Origin: GCA-2683825 sp965662355
GTDB taxonomy: Bacteria; Planctomycetota; UBA1135; GCA-002686595
Assembly: GCA_965662355.1 (NCBI GenBank)
Contig: CBFIHP010000016.1
Coordinates: 1 to 64,000 of the forward strand
DNA: 64,000 bases
Direction of reading: 5' to 3'
Of this stretch, positions 8,384-16,831 are shown piece after piece. Under the pieces are notes generated by a model. It was not told the DNA's origin. It was given only the letters and a program-made list of their open reading frames with translations, and made no database searches. Numbering within the stretch: the stretch's first letter is position 1; the number at the start of each line of letters is the position of its first letter. Position numbers and translations under genes: made by a program.

Positions 8384-9136
8384 CTACGACTCTGCCCGTA
8401 GAGCTTGGACATGGGCGAGGGGAAAACGACGCCTTTCCCCGCTCGCGAGCACCAATTCGATCTCGAATCCCCCCACAGCGCCCGTGACGACCCCCTTCAC
8501 GCGGCCGCTCCAGGAGCCCGCAGCGCTCGTGAGGGTCACCACGCCGGCGCTGAGCCCCGCGGCGTCGACGTACTCCTCGAAAAGGGGCTCGGGGGCGGAG
8601 CGGGCCCGGAGCAGTCGCTCGGGGAGGTGCTCGAGCAGTGCCTCTTGCGCCGCCGCGAGCGAGGCGTCGACGCCGATGCGCTTCAAGCTGGTCACGGCGC
8701 GTTCGGCCTCGAGTTCGGCGGGGAACGTTTCCTGGGCCACGTTGAGGCCCGTGCCGATGACGAAGTGGGGGGCTTCGGGGCGGAAGCCGCGCGATTCGAC
8801 CAGAATGCCGGCCAGCTTGGCACCGGAGTGCATGAGGTCGTTGGGCCATTTCAGGCGGGCCTCGCGCGCACCCAGGGCATGGACCGCATCGCGCAGGGCA
8901 AGTCCGGCTGCAACCGTTACCGCCTCGGGGCGTGGCGCGGGGGCCTCCGGCAGGTGGACGAAGCTGAGGTAGAGCCCCGAGCCCGGAGGGCTGATCCAGG
9001 GACGGCCTCGGCGACCGCGCCCCTGCGTCTGCTGGAGCGCGACGTGTACGTCACCGTCGCGAGCCTCCCCCGCGGCCAGGCTTGCCAGAGCCCGTTCGTT
9101 GGTCGAATCGGTTTCGTCGTATCGCTGGATGCGCAA
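8384..9136 (-). CDS. birA: Biotin-[acetyl-CoA-carboxylase] ligase
   Basis: A 250-residue biotin protein ligase. It activates biotin with ATP and attaches it to the lysine of the biotin carboxyl carrier protein. Visible motifs are DSTNERA near the start, QTQGRGRRGRPW (biotinyl-AMP loop), KWPNDLM, KLAGILVES and VIGTGLNV. There is no N-terminal helix-turn-helix, so it is a monofunctional enzyme and not the E. coli-type repressor. It lies 50-60 bases upstream of rph on the same strand. Confidence 0.94.
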   Translation of the reverse strand: MRIQRYDETDSTNERALASLAAGEARDGDVHVALQQTQGRGRRGRPWISPPGSGLYLSFVHLPEAPAPRPEAVTVAAGLALRDAVHALGAREARLKWPNDLMHSGAKLAGILVESRGFRPEAPHFVIGTGLNVAQETFPAELEAERAVTSLKRIGVDASLAAAQEALLEHLPERLLRARSAPEPLFEEYVDAAGLSAGVVTLTSAAGSWSGRVKGVVTGAVGGFEIELVLASGERRRFPLAHVQALRAES

Positions 9137-9293
9137 GCGAGGAGTTTATCCGCGGCTTTTCATTCGCGCATCGGGAGGGCCGTTTCCCGATGACGATCCC
9201 CCGCTACACGGCCAGCCTCAGGAGGCCAAGCAAGTCAGCGACGGTACCTTCTGTGAGGCTCCCCTTCCGAAAGTCTCCAGGACGCGCGATGCA

Positions 9294-10580
9294 CTAGTTG
9301 AGCAGCGAGCCCTGTTTCTGTCCGAGGAGTCCCTTCAGCCGACCCATCACGTTCGAGTGGATCTGACACACGCGGCTTTCTGTCAAGGCCAGCATCTCGC
9401 CGATCTCGCGCATCGTATGGCCGTACTGGTAGTACTGCTCGATGATGAAGCGTTCCTTGTGTGTCAAGGCGCGGGTGATGAAGCCCATCAGGTCGCGCCG
9501 GTTCAGCTCGTTGACCGGGTCGATGGCTGTTTTGTCCTCGAGGACCTCGACCTTCTCTACGGAACCCTCGTCGTCTTCCCACTTCTCCGAGAGGGAGAAC
9601 ATGGTCTTGGCGCGGGAGTCCTGGATCTCCTTGACGAGATCCGAGTGATCCATCTCGAGCGTTCGCGCGAGCTCGGCGTGGGTGGGCTCGCGACCGTACT
9701 CGGCAGTGAGTTTCTGGAGCGCGCGTTCGATGCGGCTGGCCTTCAGTCGGACGAGACGCGGAACCCAGTCCTGGGAACGCAGCTGGTCGAGGATGGCGCC
9801 CCGGATGCGCGTCGAGCAGTAGGTCTTGAACTTGATCCCCCGGTTGGCGTCGAAGCCCCGGATGGCATCCATGAGGCCGAAGAGCCCGGCGCTGACGAGG
9901 TCGTCCAGCTCGATGGACTTCGGCAGCGTTTGCAGTAGACGTTCGGCGATGTAGCGCACGAGCGGGTAGTGGCGCTCGATCAGGATGTTGCGCAGGTCGT
10001 CGACCTTGTTCTCTTTTTGGGAGGCCTTCTTGGCGGCCTCCTCGCGATAGACGATCCAGAGCTCCTCGGTGGAGATGGCGTCGTCGCCCACGGGCTCGGG
10101 CTTCTTGGTGGCAGCCTTCTTCGAGCTCTTCTTGGCGGCCTTTGCCGGCGCGGGCGTTTTGGTGGTCAAGGGCGGTGTGGGTAGCAGGGCCTTTTTCGGG
10201 TCCTTTGCCTTGGCAGCGGTTTTCGCTGCCCCGGTTGTACTTCTGGGCTTGGAGGTCTTGGCTGCCTTGGTGGCTTTCGGGGCGGCCTTCGGAGTGACCT
10301 TGGCCCGTTTCGCCTTCGGCGTGATCGCCGGAGCCTTGGACTTCTTTGCCGGAGCTTTCTTTGCCGGTGCCTTTTTCGTGACCTTCTTCACGACCTTCTT
10401 CACGACCTTCTTCACGACCTTCGTCTTCTTGGCACTGGCCTTGGGCGTGGGCGACGCCTTCTTGGTCGTTTTCTTGGCGGAGGCCTTGCTCGGCTTCTTG
10501 GCGGCCTTCTTGGTCGCCTTGGCCTTCGTGGTCGATCTTGCGGGCCTCTTGGCGGCCTCTTTCTTCTTCTTTGCTGCCAT
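9294..10580 (-). CDS. WhiG/FliA-type sigma factor with histone-H1-like N-terminal tail
   Basis: A 428-residue protein. Residues 1-165 are a Lys/Ala/Pro-rich tail with repeated KK and PAKK units, like bacterial histone-H1-type DNA-binding tails. From about residue 195 it is a sigma-70 factor of the FliA/WhiG group: region 2 contains ELDDLVSAGLFGLMDAIRGFD and FKTYCSTRIRGAILD, region 3 contains REPTHAELA, and region 4 contains HTMREIGEMLALTESRVCQI. I chose the ATG at 10580, five bases past the apt stop, because the open frame upstream overlaps apt out of frame. Typical FliA is about 240 residues, so the tail is an added domain. A non-specific DNA- or nucleoid-binding role for the tail is inference. 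No flagellar or anti-sigma genes are adjacent. Confidence 0.88.
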   Translation of the reverse strand: MAAKKKKEAAKRPARSTTKAKATKKAAKKPSKASAKKTTKKASPTPKASAKKTKVVKKVVKKVVKKVTKKAPAKKAPAKKSKAPAITPKAKRAKVTPKAAPKATKAAKTSKPRSTTGAAKTAAKAKDPKKALLPTPPLTTKTPAPAKAAKKSSKKAATKKPEPVGDDAISTEELWIVYREEAAKKASQKENKVDDLRNILIERHYPLVRYIAERLLQTLPKSIELDDLVSAGLFGLMDAIRGFDANRGIKFKTYCSTRIRGAILDQLRSQDWVPRLVRLKASRIERALQKLTAEYGREPTHAELARTLEMDHSDLVKEIQDSRAKTMFSLSEKWEDDEGSVEKVEVLEDKTAIDPVNELNRRDLMGFITRALTHKERFIIEQYYQYGHTMREIGEMLALTESRVCQIHSNVMGRLKGLLGQKQGSLLN

Positions 10581-10585
10581 GCCGC

Positions 10586-11107
10586 TCAATACTGGATCAA
10601 CGCGTGGGCGGGGACGTCCGCCAGCTTGTCGCGCCCGTTCAGGAATTTCAATTCGATGACGAAAGCGCAGGCGATCGGCTCGGAGCCGATCTTGCGCACC
10701 AGCTTCAGAGCGGCTTCCATCGTTCCGCCTGTGGCGAGCAGATCGTCGACCATCAGGAAGCGCTTGCCCATGTCTCCGGCGTCCTTGTGGATCTCGATCG
10801 TGTCGGTGCCGTACTCGAGCTCGTAGCTCTCCGACTCGGTTTTCCACGGCAGCTTGCCGGGTTTGCGGATGGGAACGAAGCCTTTGCCGAGCATGGTGGC
10901 GAGTGCCGTGCCGAAGATGAACCCGCGGGATTCGATACCGCAGACGATGTCGAATTCGTACTGGGACGTGGCCTTGGCGAGCAATTCGATCGAACTTCGC
11001 AGGCCCTCGGGGCTTTGCAAAAGCGGAGTGATGTCCTTGAAGACGATCCCCGGCTTGGGGAAGTCAGGGACATCGCGCATGTATTGCTCGATCAGCTCAG
11101 GGGGCAC
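10586..11107 (-). CDS. apt: Adenine phosphoribosyltransferase
   Basis: A purine salvage enzyme making AMP from adenine and PRPP. The family opening RDVPDFPKPGI, the central GIESRGF and the PRPP-binding loop VDDLLATGGT are clear. I start it at GTG 11107, which has a GGAGGAG six bases upstream (11114-11120) and gives 173 residues, the normal APT length. A longer frame to 11281 adds unrelated sequence. The sigma-factor gene starts five bases past its stop, so the two are probably co-expressed. Confidence 0.94.
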   Translation of the reverse strand: MPPELIEQYMRDVPDFPKPGIVFKDITPLLQSPEGLRSSIELLAKATSQYEFDIVCGIESRGFIFGTALATMLGKGFVPIRKPGKLPWKTESESYELEYGTDTIEIHKDAGDMGKRFLMVDDLLATGGTMEAALKLVRKIGSEPIACAFVIELKFLNGRDKLADVPAHALIQY

Positions 11108-11532
11108 TTCAATCTCCTCCACGATCTCCTTCCGATGCGTCTCCGAGCGCGACTTCGCCGGCCCCCTGATTTCGGATGGACCCGCGAATGGCTGAAGCCA
11201 CAACCCCTGCATTTCTTCCGGGGGTGGCCGCACCGAGGAGGCACGAGCCTCTACGGATACAGATTTTGTCCCCGCAAACAAGGCCTTGCTTGTCGGGAGG
11301 TTCTCTTCGCGGCCCGGAAAGCTCGTTGTCCTCGGGTTGGTCAGGAGAACCAGGTGTTGAAAAAAACAACACCTGGTGGGGGCGTGACGTAGCTACCCGG
11401 TTGCAATCGCACCTTGATTCTCCAAGCCGTTGCAGCAGCCACGACAAGGAAAACGGACGCGGTACAGAGGCGGCGTGGCCGGGGAATCGAGCCCCCTTGG
11501 TTGCGACTTCGAAGCCTGGAGGGGCCTACGGC
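11108..11532. other. Intergenic stretch upstream of apt with a perfect hairpin
   Basis: No gene is convincing in these 425 bases between apt and argS. The one clear structure is an 11-bp perfect inverted repeat, ACCAGGTGTTG at 11349-11359 and its complement at 11367-11377, around a loop of seven A. On the minus strand the loop is seven T. There is no T run after the stem on either strand, so it is not a standard terminator. It lies downstream of apt's promoter side and could be a leader structure of apt. I found no tRNA here. Confidence 0.5.
11349..11377. repeat. Perfect 11-bp inverted repeat, A7 loop
   Basis: Arms 11349-11359 and 11367-11377 are exact reverse complements. The position is about 240 bases upstream of the apt start codon on the minus strand. 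Confidence 0.7.
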
Positions 11533-13236
11533 CTACATTTCGTCAGGTGCCCTGACGCCCAGGAGTTCCAGGCCGTTTCGAATGCAGGTTTTTGCACCCT
11601 CCACCAGAGCCAGCCGAGCCGCGGTGAGTTGCGGGTCATCCGAAAGCACCTTGTTCGGCACCAGCCAGGAGTTCACGTCGCGGCAAAAACCGAGCAGGTA
11701 TTGCGCGAGCTCCGAGGGCTCCGCGTTCAGCGCCGCACTCTGGACCACCATGGGATAGCGTCCGATATTCAGGAGGATGGACGCGGCGTTCTCGAGTTGC
11801 GAACCATCCCATTCCCCCACAGCATCGGCGCCTTTGCGCAGGATCGAGCCCAATCGGGCGTGGGTGTACTGCACGTACGGGCCGGTCTCGCCTTCGAACG
11901 AGAGCACCTCGCTCCACTCGAAGACGACGTCCTTGATGCGCTCGCGCTTCAGATCGTTGAAGATCACCGCGCCGATGCCGACGGCCTCCGCCACTTCCTC
12001 CGCATTGGCGAGGTCGGGGTTCTTTTTTGCGATCACCTTGCGCGCCTCCTCGACGGCGCGATTCAAGAGCTCATCGAGAAGCAGCACGTTGCCCTTGCGT
12101 GACGACAGCTTGCCCTCGGGCAGGCTCAGCATGCCAAAGTCGATGTGCTCCATACGCGGCTCCCATTCCTGCTTCATGCGGGTCAAGACCGCCTTCAGCT
12201 GCTGGAAGTGGAGCCTCTGGGCCGAACCGACGACGTACAGACAGCGCTCGAAGGAGAACTCCTCCCAGCGATGAAAAGCAGCCGCGAGGTCGCGTGTGGC
12301 GTAGAGCGTGGTGCCGTCGCTCTTCCTCAATAGGCAGGGCGGCATTTTCTTGCCGAAACCCTCGAGATTTACGACCAGAGCCCCCTCGGATTGCTCGGTC
12401 ACCCCGGCCTCGACGATGCGTTCGATGGTCGAATCGAGGTAGGGCTCGTAGAACGCTTCACCGCGCACGAAGTCGAAGGTGACCCCGAGACGCTGATACG
12501 CGCGATCGAATTCCGTCAAGGAAAGCTCGGTCAGGCGCTTCCAGGTCTCGCGCACATTGCCTTCCTTGCCGCTCTCGAGCTCGCGGAAGGCCGCTCGCCC
12601 GGCTTCGGCCAGCTCCGGATCGGTTTTCTCCTCCTCGTTGACGCGCACATACAGCGTCGACAGGGCTTCGAGGGGGTCTTTGTCGAGATCCACCGTGTCG
12701 CCCCAGCGATCGATCGCCGCCACGAGCTTGCCGAACTGCGACCCCCAGTCACCGATGTGATTGATGCCCACGGTCTTGTAGCCCTGCGCATCGTGCAGGC
12801 GGCGCACCGCGGCCCCGATGATGGTGGAGCGCAGGTGCCCGACGTGGAAGCGCTTGGCGATGTTCGGTGAGGAATAATCGAGCACGACCGTGCGTCCGCT
12901 GCCGGCGTCGGACCCACCATAGGCGGAACCCTTGGACCGCACGTCTCCGAGGATGCTCTCCGAGAGTTCCTTGCGGTTGATCGTGAAGTTCAGATAGGGC
13001 CCGGTCGCGGCCACGGAGATACCCTCGATCGCGAGCTTCTCCACGAGCTCAGCCGCGATCTTCGGCGGCGCTTGTTTTAGCGCGCGTGCCAGCGGAAAGC
13101 ACGGGAAGGCCAGGTCTCCTAGCTTCGCGTCGCGCGGGGATTCGATCTTGAGCTCGTCGCGCTCGAGGCCGGTCGCCGTCGCGAGCGCTTCGCGGATTCG
13201 GTTGATGAACTGCTGCATGGGGCGGGAAGGTACCAC
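11533..13236 (-). CDS. argS: Arginyl-tRNA synthetase
   Basis: A 567-residue class I synthetase charging tRNA-Arg. The HIGH-type motif is H131-V-G-H134 in the segment SSPNIAKRFHVGHLRST, and the second signature region reads KLSSRKGNVL. The N-terminal additional domain and the C-terminal anticodon-binding DALR domain are both present (HARLGSILRK onward). The start may be GTG 13236 or ATG 13218; neither has a strong ribosome binding site. It is the last gene of the run that begins with speD, nine bases past the ATP-grasp stop, so it may be read through from that operon. Confidence 0.95.
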   Translation of the reverse strand: MVPSRPMQQFINRIREALATATGLERDELKIESPRDAKLGDLAFPCFPLARALKQAPPKIAAELVEKLAIEGISVAATGPYLNFTINRKELSESILGDVRSKGSAYGGSDAGSGRTVVLDYSSPNIAKRFHVGHLRSTIIGAAVRRLHDAQGYKTVGINHIGDWGSQFGKLVAAIDRWGDTVDLDKDPLEALSTLYVRVNEEEKTDPELAEAGRAAFRELESGKEGNVRETWKRLTELSLTEFDRAYQRLGVTFDFVRGEAFYEPYLDSTIERIVEAGVTEQSEGALVVNLEGFGKKMPPCLLRKSDGTTLYATRDLAAAFHRWEEFSFERCLYVVGSAQRLHFQQLKAVLTRMKQEWEPRMEHIDFGMLSLPEGKLSSRKGNVLLLDELLNRAVEEARKVIAKKNPDLANAEEVAEAVGIGAVIFNDLKRERIKDVVFEWSEVLSFEGETGPYVQYTHARLGSILRKGADAVGEWDGSQLENAASILLNIGRYPMVVQSAALNAEPSELAQYLLGFCRDVNSWLVPNKVLSDDPQLTAARLALVEGAKTCIRNGLELLGVRAPDEM

Positions 13237-13245
13237 CTTCCGGCC

Positions 13246-14085
13246 CTACCTCCGAGCCCGGCGGCCGATAGCCTCCGCGAAACGTTCCAGGGCCGCTGGG
13301 TGTTCGCGCAGGAACAGCGACGGCTCGACCAGCTCGAGCTCAGAGAGCATGGGTTCACCCTGTTCGATGATCATGTCGACGCGCGCGTACAGGAGCTCTG
13401 CCGGAGCGATTTCGAGGACGCGTTCTCCGAAGGCCCGCTCTTCTAGGGAGAGCGCACTCGCTTGCGAAATCGCCTCGTCCTCGCCGGCGTAGCGTGGGCG
13501 CTTGGTGACCGCATGCGTGAAGGCTCCGTCGATCCACACCAAGGAGCGCTCGCCGGGTTCCTGGAAGCCGGTCATCACCGGCTGGACCATCACGTCACGC
13601 CCGCGGGCGAACTCGGTGGCGAAGTCCAGCGCATCGTCGCTCTCTTCGCCGCTGAAGCGACGGGTTCCGAACGAAGAGGCGGAGATGCAGGGCTTCACCA
13701 CGATGTCCCCCGCGTAGAGCGCATCCGCCTTGGGCTCTTCCCCCTGTCCGATCCAGCGGGTTGGGATCGTCGCGATGCCCGCCCGTTCGATCTCCTCGAG
13801 GTAACGCTTGTGCAGGTTCCAGTGAAGGACCTCACGCGGATTCCAGAGCGCCGACACACCCGCGGTCGCATCGATCCAATCCCGGAAGCCAGCGATGTCC
13901 CGGTAGTAGTTCCAGCACGTGCGCAGGCAAGTGAGATCGAACCCCTCGGGTTTCACCTCGCCATCCCATGCCATCCACTCGGCGTGGACACCCGTCGCTG
14001 CGATGGCGTCGAGAAGCAGCGTCTCATCCGGGTCGGGTTCGACGCGGTTCGCGCAGGTGATGAGGGCGACTCTGGGTTGGGGCAC
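13246..14085 (-). CDS. ATP-grasp protein (RimK/glutathione-synthetase-like, DcsG-like)
   Basis: A 279-residue ATP-grasp ligase. Family features are the early segment TCLRTCWNYYRD, the lysine of IVVKPCISASSFGTRRF, VMVQPVMTG, and the metal-binding end LLYARVDMI followed by ELELVEPSLFL. ATP-grasp enzymes join a carboxylate to an amine or other nucleophile via an acyl phosphate. The closest group I recognise is the cytoplasmic DcsG-like family. Start and stop lie between a membrane protein gene (11 bases upstream) and argS (9 bases downstream). The neighbours make polyamines, so an amine such as spermidine is a reasonable substrate, but that is inference. The substrate cannot be read from the sequence. 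Confidence 0.75.
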   Translation of the reverse strand: MPQPRVALITCANRVEPDPDETLLLDAIAATGVHAEWMAWDGEVKPEGFDLTCLRTCWNYYRDIAGFRDWIDATAGVSALWNPREVLHWNLHKRYLEEIERAGIATIPTRWIGQGEEPKADALYAGDIVVKPCISASSFGTRRFSGEESDDALDFATEFARGRDVMVQPVMTGFQEPGERSLVWIDGAFTHAVTKRPRYAGEDEAISQASALSLEERAFGERVLEIAPAELLYARVDMIIEQGEPMLSELELVEPSLFLREHPAALERFAEAIGRRARR

Positions 14086-14096
14086 GACTCGTCATC

Positions 14097-15185
14097 CTAA
14101 CCGAGCCCACTTGGCCTATTCGGTTTCAAGAGCGAGCGTACGTCCTCGTTGGCTCGGAACTTCCAGATCCAACCATCCAGCACATAGTGCGTCGCCTGGG
14201 GCAGAGCCAGTAGCGGCACGACGAAGCTCAGGAGGGTGGCGCCCAGCTCGGGGCCGAAGCCTGGGAAGAGTCCCGGGCGCTCGTGCCAGACCAGTCGATC
14301 CCAGAGCCACTCCTCGCCGTAACCGGCCAGCACGAGCAGGCCGAGAAAAACGAACCACAAGCGTGGGCGAAAGAGCTTGGCGAGTGCTCCGCGTTCTCCA
14401 TCCCAGCGTTGGCGTTCGATCCGCCACACGACCGCCAGGTAGGGGACGCCATGGGACAGTACGTTCAGGGTCGTGAAGGCGATGTCGCTGGCAAGAACGA
14501 CGATGCCTACGTACCAGGCGATCCACGTCGTGACCAGCACCTGCAACTTCGCCAGGTTGACACCGCGCCCCGTGGCAGCACGCTGCGCCTGCCTCCCGAG
14601 GAAGGTGATCAGGATTGCCCAGTGCAAACCATGGGCGTAGGGATCGATGCGCGCGGGAAGCGACACGAAGTCGCCGGCGAGAAACCACTCGAAGGAGCGA
14701 GGCAGGTGCGTGTGCCAGTGCAAGAGCGGATAGAGCGTCGCCGCGTAGATGGCCAGCTTGTCCAGCAGCCGATCCTCGTCTCCCTCCCCGGCGCTGCGCC
14801 GCGTGTATGCGATCCAACCCCATTGCTGACGCACGAAGTGAAACACGGCAAGGTAGGCGAGTGCGCGCCAGAAGACGTCCGCGCCTTGGGTGTGCAGCAG
14901 CACGCCGCCCAGCAAGCACACAAGTGGGATGCCCAGGTATAGACCGGGCCGCCGGCCAAGCTCTTCTGGGTCGAGATAGACCCGAAAGGCGGTCGAGTAC
15001 ACGTGCGCCACATCGACTCCTACGATGAGAAGCGCGAAGGCCCACGGTGGAACCTCCGTGTCAAGGATGCCCAGTTGCTGTCCGAGCCATACGAGCCCCA
15101 ATCCGACGACGATCGGTCCCGTGAAGATCAAGGCGTCGCCACGCGGTCCCAGGATCCAGCCGGGTTTCAACACGCCCTGGCCCAT
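14097..15185 (-). CDS. Polytopic membrane protein with conserved histidines
   Basis: A 362-residue protein with about eight hydrophobic segments. I do not recognise a named function. Histidines and acidic residues sit in or near membrane segments: DVAHVYSTAFRVYLDPEE, FHFVRQQWGW, HWHTHLP, HGLHW, LSHGVPYLAVVW and THYVLDGWIWK. This spacing recalls membrane di-metal or haem enzymes such as desaturases and Brp/Blh-type proteins, but the match is not strong. The ATG at 15185 is five bases past the stop of the FAD oxidoreductase gene. A longer reading frame upstream overlaps that gene and lacks hydrophobic character. Its place between an amine oxidase and an ATP-grasp enzyme suggests it acts on, or carries, the lipid or envelope target of the operon. 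Confidence 0.65.
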   Translation of the reverse strand: MGQGVLKPGWILGPRGDALIFTGPIVVGLGLVWLGQQLGILDTEVPPWAFALLIVGVDVAHVYSTAFRVYLDPEELGRRPGLYLGIPLVCLLGGVLLHTQGADVFWRALAYLAVFHFVRQQWGWIAYTRRSAGEGDEDRLLDKLAIYAATLYPLLHWHTHLPRSFEWFLAGDFVSLPARIDPYAHGLHWAILITFLGRQAQRAATGRGVNLAKLQVLVTTWIAWYVGIVVLASDIAFTTLNVLSHGVPYLAVVWRIERQRWDGERGALAKLFRPRLWFVFLGLLVLAGYGEEWLWDRLVWHERPGLFPGFGPELGATLLSFVVPLLALPQATHYVLDGWIWKFRANEDVRSLLKPNRPSGLG

Positions 15186-15190
15186 GGCGG

Positions 15191-16831
15191 TTAGATGAGT
15201 GCTTCCGTATCGACGTTCATCGCGCGACAGACCTCTTCCGCGGCGCGTACGCCTTGCCAGTTGGCCTCCTCGAAGATGGCCATGCCGGAGAGATCCGAAT
15301 GTGCGAAGTGCACGTTGCCCAGGGCTTCTGCCGCTGACTTGCGTGCTTGGCCCCAGAGAAATCCCGGCACGGGCTTCACCATCGCGTGGCCGAAGCGCCA
15401 CACGTCGATGTGCGTCACCAGCTCGAGCAAACCCGGGTGACTCGCGGCGAGATCATTCAGGACGATGTCACGCCAGTCTTCCCAGGGGCGCTGCATCAGC
15501 ATGTGCCGGGCTGTGCGCTCGTCGGGATCGGTCAATGGTAGGTACCACGTCCATAGCGCATCCCGTTCGGAACGGTCGATCTGATGCGTGGCATCGATGT
15601 AGCCCAGGCTGTCGGAATGGTAAAGCACGTTGTCCCAGGACTGCGGATAACCGCGCGTCAGTGGCGCTTCCGAGAGATGCAGGTTGGCGACGACCCACGG
15701 GCTGTACCGAAAGGCCCTTCGTGCTTCGGCGGCGGGATCTTCTTCCAATAGGCGAGTATTGACGAACTGCGGCAAGGCCATGACGACGTGCTGGGCTGTC
15801 CAGGTGGTCGTCTTGGCTTCGCCCACATCGAACACATCGACCTCGACCTGTGATTCTGCGGGTCGGACGCGGGTGGCCAGGTGGGAGGTGTGCATGGGGA
15901 CGTCGAGCGCCTCGCGCATGCGCGCTACCAACCATGCGTTGCCTTCGGGCCAGGTCATGTACTCGGCGCCCGCGCCGGTTTTCGACAGCCGCGAGTTGAA
16001 GTAGTGCAGCAGGGCCCACGCGGAGGTGTCCTGTAGACGTGCTCCGAAGTCGTCGCGCGTCGCGTACTCGAGATACCAACGCATGCGCTCGCCGGTGAGC
16101 CCGTGCCGGTCCGCCCACTCGGTCCCGCTTTGCGCGTCCAGAGCGCGTTGCGCCGTCGAGCTGCGTTTCACGGGCAACTCGAAGGGGCGCCCGTCGTCCG
16201 CAGGGCGTCCCAGCTCGTTCAGCAACGCCTCGAAGAGCTCTTGCTGGTCACGATCCTGCTGCGCTTCGCCACTCTGGAGCCAAAGGCCCTCTTCCCAGTA
16301 GCCGAGGGCATACACACGTTCCGCGGGGGCGCGCACGCGATATTCCATGGGAACGTGCAGGCGGCCGTCGCTTTCGACCCCGTCGGCGACACCCAGCTCG
16401 AGGAGCAGCGTGGCCAGGGCGCGTTGGTCCTCCCGCGGAATGGGAAGGTAGTGCGCGCCCCACGGATGACGCAGGCCCTTCAGTGTTCCGCCGCGCGAGG
16501 TACCACCCACATCCGGGGCGAGTTCCAGCATCTCGACGCCCTCGACGCCCGCGCGTTGCAGGCGCCAGCAAGCCGACAATCCGGCGATGCCGCCGCCCAG
16601 CACCAAAACACGGGCGCGACGTGTCCCGCTGGAACGAGGAATCCCTCCGTTGCGCAGCAGGTGGCCGATGGAATGTTCGCGATCGGCGAGACCGCCCTGC
16701 ACGTGCTTCGCTGCTGCTCTGGATCGAGGAGAGCAGCTGGGCAATGTACCTGCGAGACCCGCGGCCAGACCACCGGCCAACAGGTCGCGCCGATGCAGCC
16801 GCTGTCGCGGTTCAAGGCGCCTTCCTGTCAT
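15191..16831 (-). CDS. Tat-exported FAD-dependent amine oxidase-like protein
   Basis: A 546-residue flavoprotein. The N-terminus has a twin-arginine motif (HRRDLLAGG) and a hydrophobic stretch that ends in LPSC, a possible lipobox. The Rossmann motif is VLVLGGGIAGLSAC, and the end SDLSGMAIFEEANWQGVRAAEEV is the usual second FAD contact. This places it among amine-oxidase/phytoene-desaturase-like enzymes folded in the cytoplasm and exported by Tat. The start ATG shares four bases (ATGA) with the end of the aminopropyltransferase gene, which indicates translational coupling. Oxidation of a polyamine or a polyamine-modified substrate outside the cytoplasmic membrane is a reasonable guess. Confidence 0.8.
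   Translation of the reverse strand: MTGRRLEPRQRLHRRDLLAGGLAAGLAGTLPSCSPRSRAAAKHVQGGLADREHSIGHLLRNGGIPRSSGTRRARVLVLGGGIAGLSACWRLQRAGVEGVEMLELAPDVGGTSRGGTLKGLRHPWGAHYLPIPREDQRALATLLLELGVADGVESDGRLHVPMEYRVRAPAERVYALGYWEEGLWLQSGEAQQDRDQQELFEALLNELGRPADDGRPFELPVKRSSTAQRALDAQSGTEWADRHGLTGERMRWYLEYATRDDFGARLQDTSAWALLHYFNSRLSKTGAGAEYMTWPEGNAWLVARMREALDVPMHTSHLATRVRPAESQVEVDVFDVGEAKTTTWTAQHVVMALPQFVNTRLLEEDPAAEARRAFRYSPWVVANLHLSEAPLTRGYPQSWDNVLYHSDSLGYIDATHQIDRSERDALWTWYLPLTDPDERTARHMLMQRPWEDWRDIVLNDLAASHPGLLELVTHIDVWRFGHAMVKPVPGFLWGQARKSAAEALGNVHFAHSDLSGMAIFEEANWQGVRAAEEVCRAMNVDTEALI

Noticed and set aside
9294..10847. Longer version of the sigma-factor gene
   Set aside because: The extra N-terminal part lies inside apt in another frame. 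The ATG at 10580 is right after the apt stop.
11400..11532. Possible tRNA near the argS end
   Set aside because: There is no T-arm GGTTCGAATCC-like core and no cloverleaf folds from the sequence.
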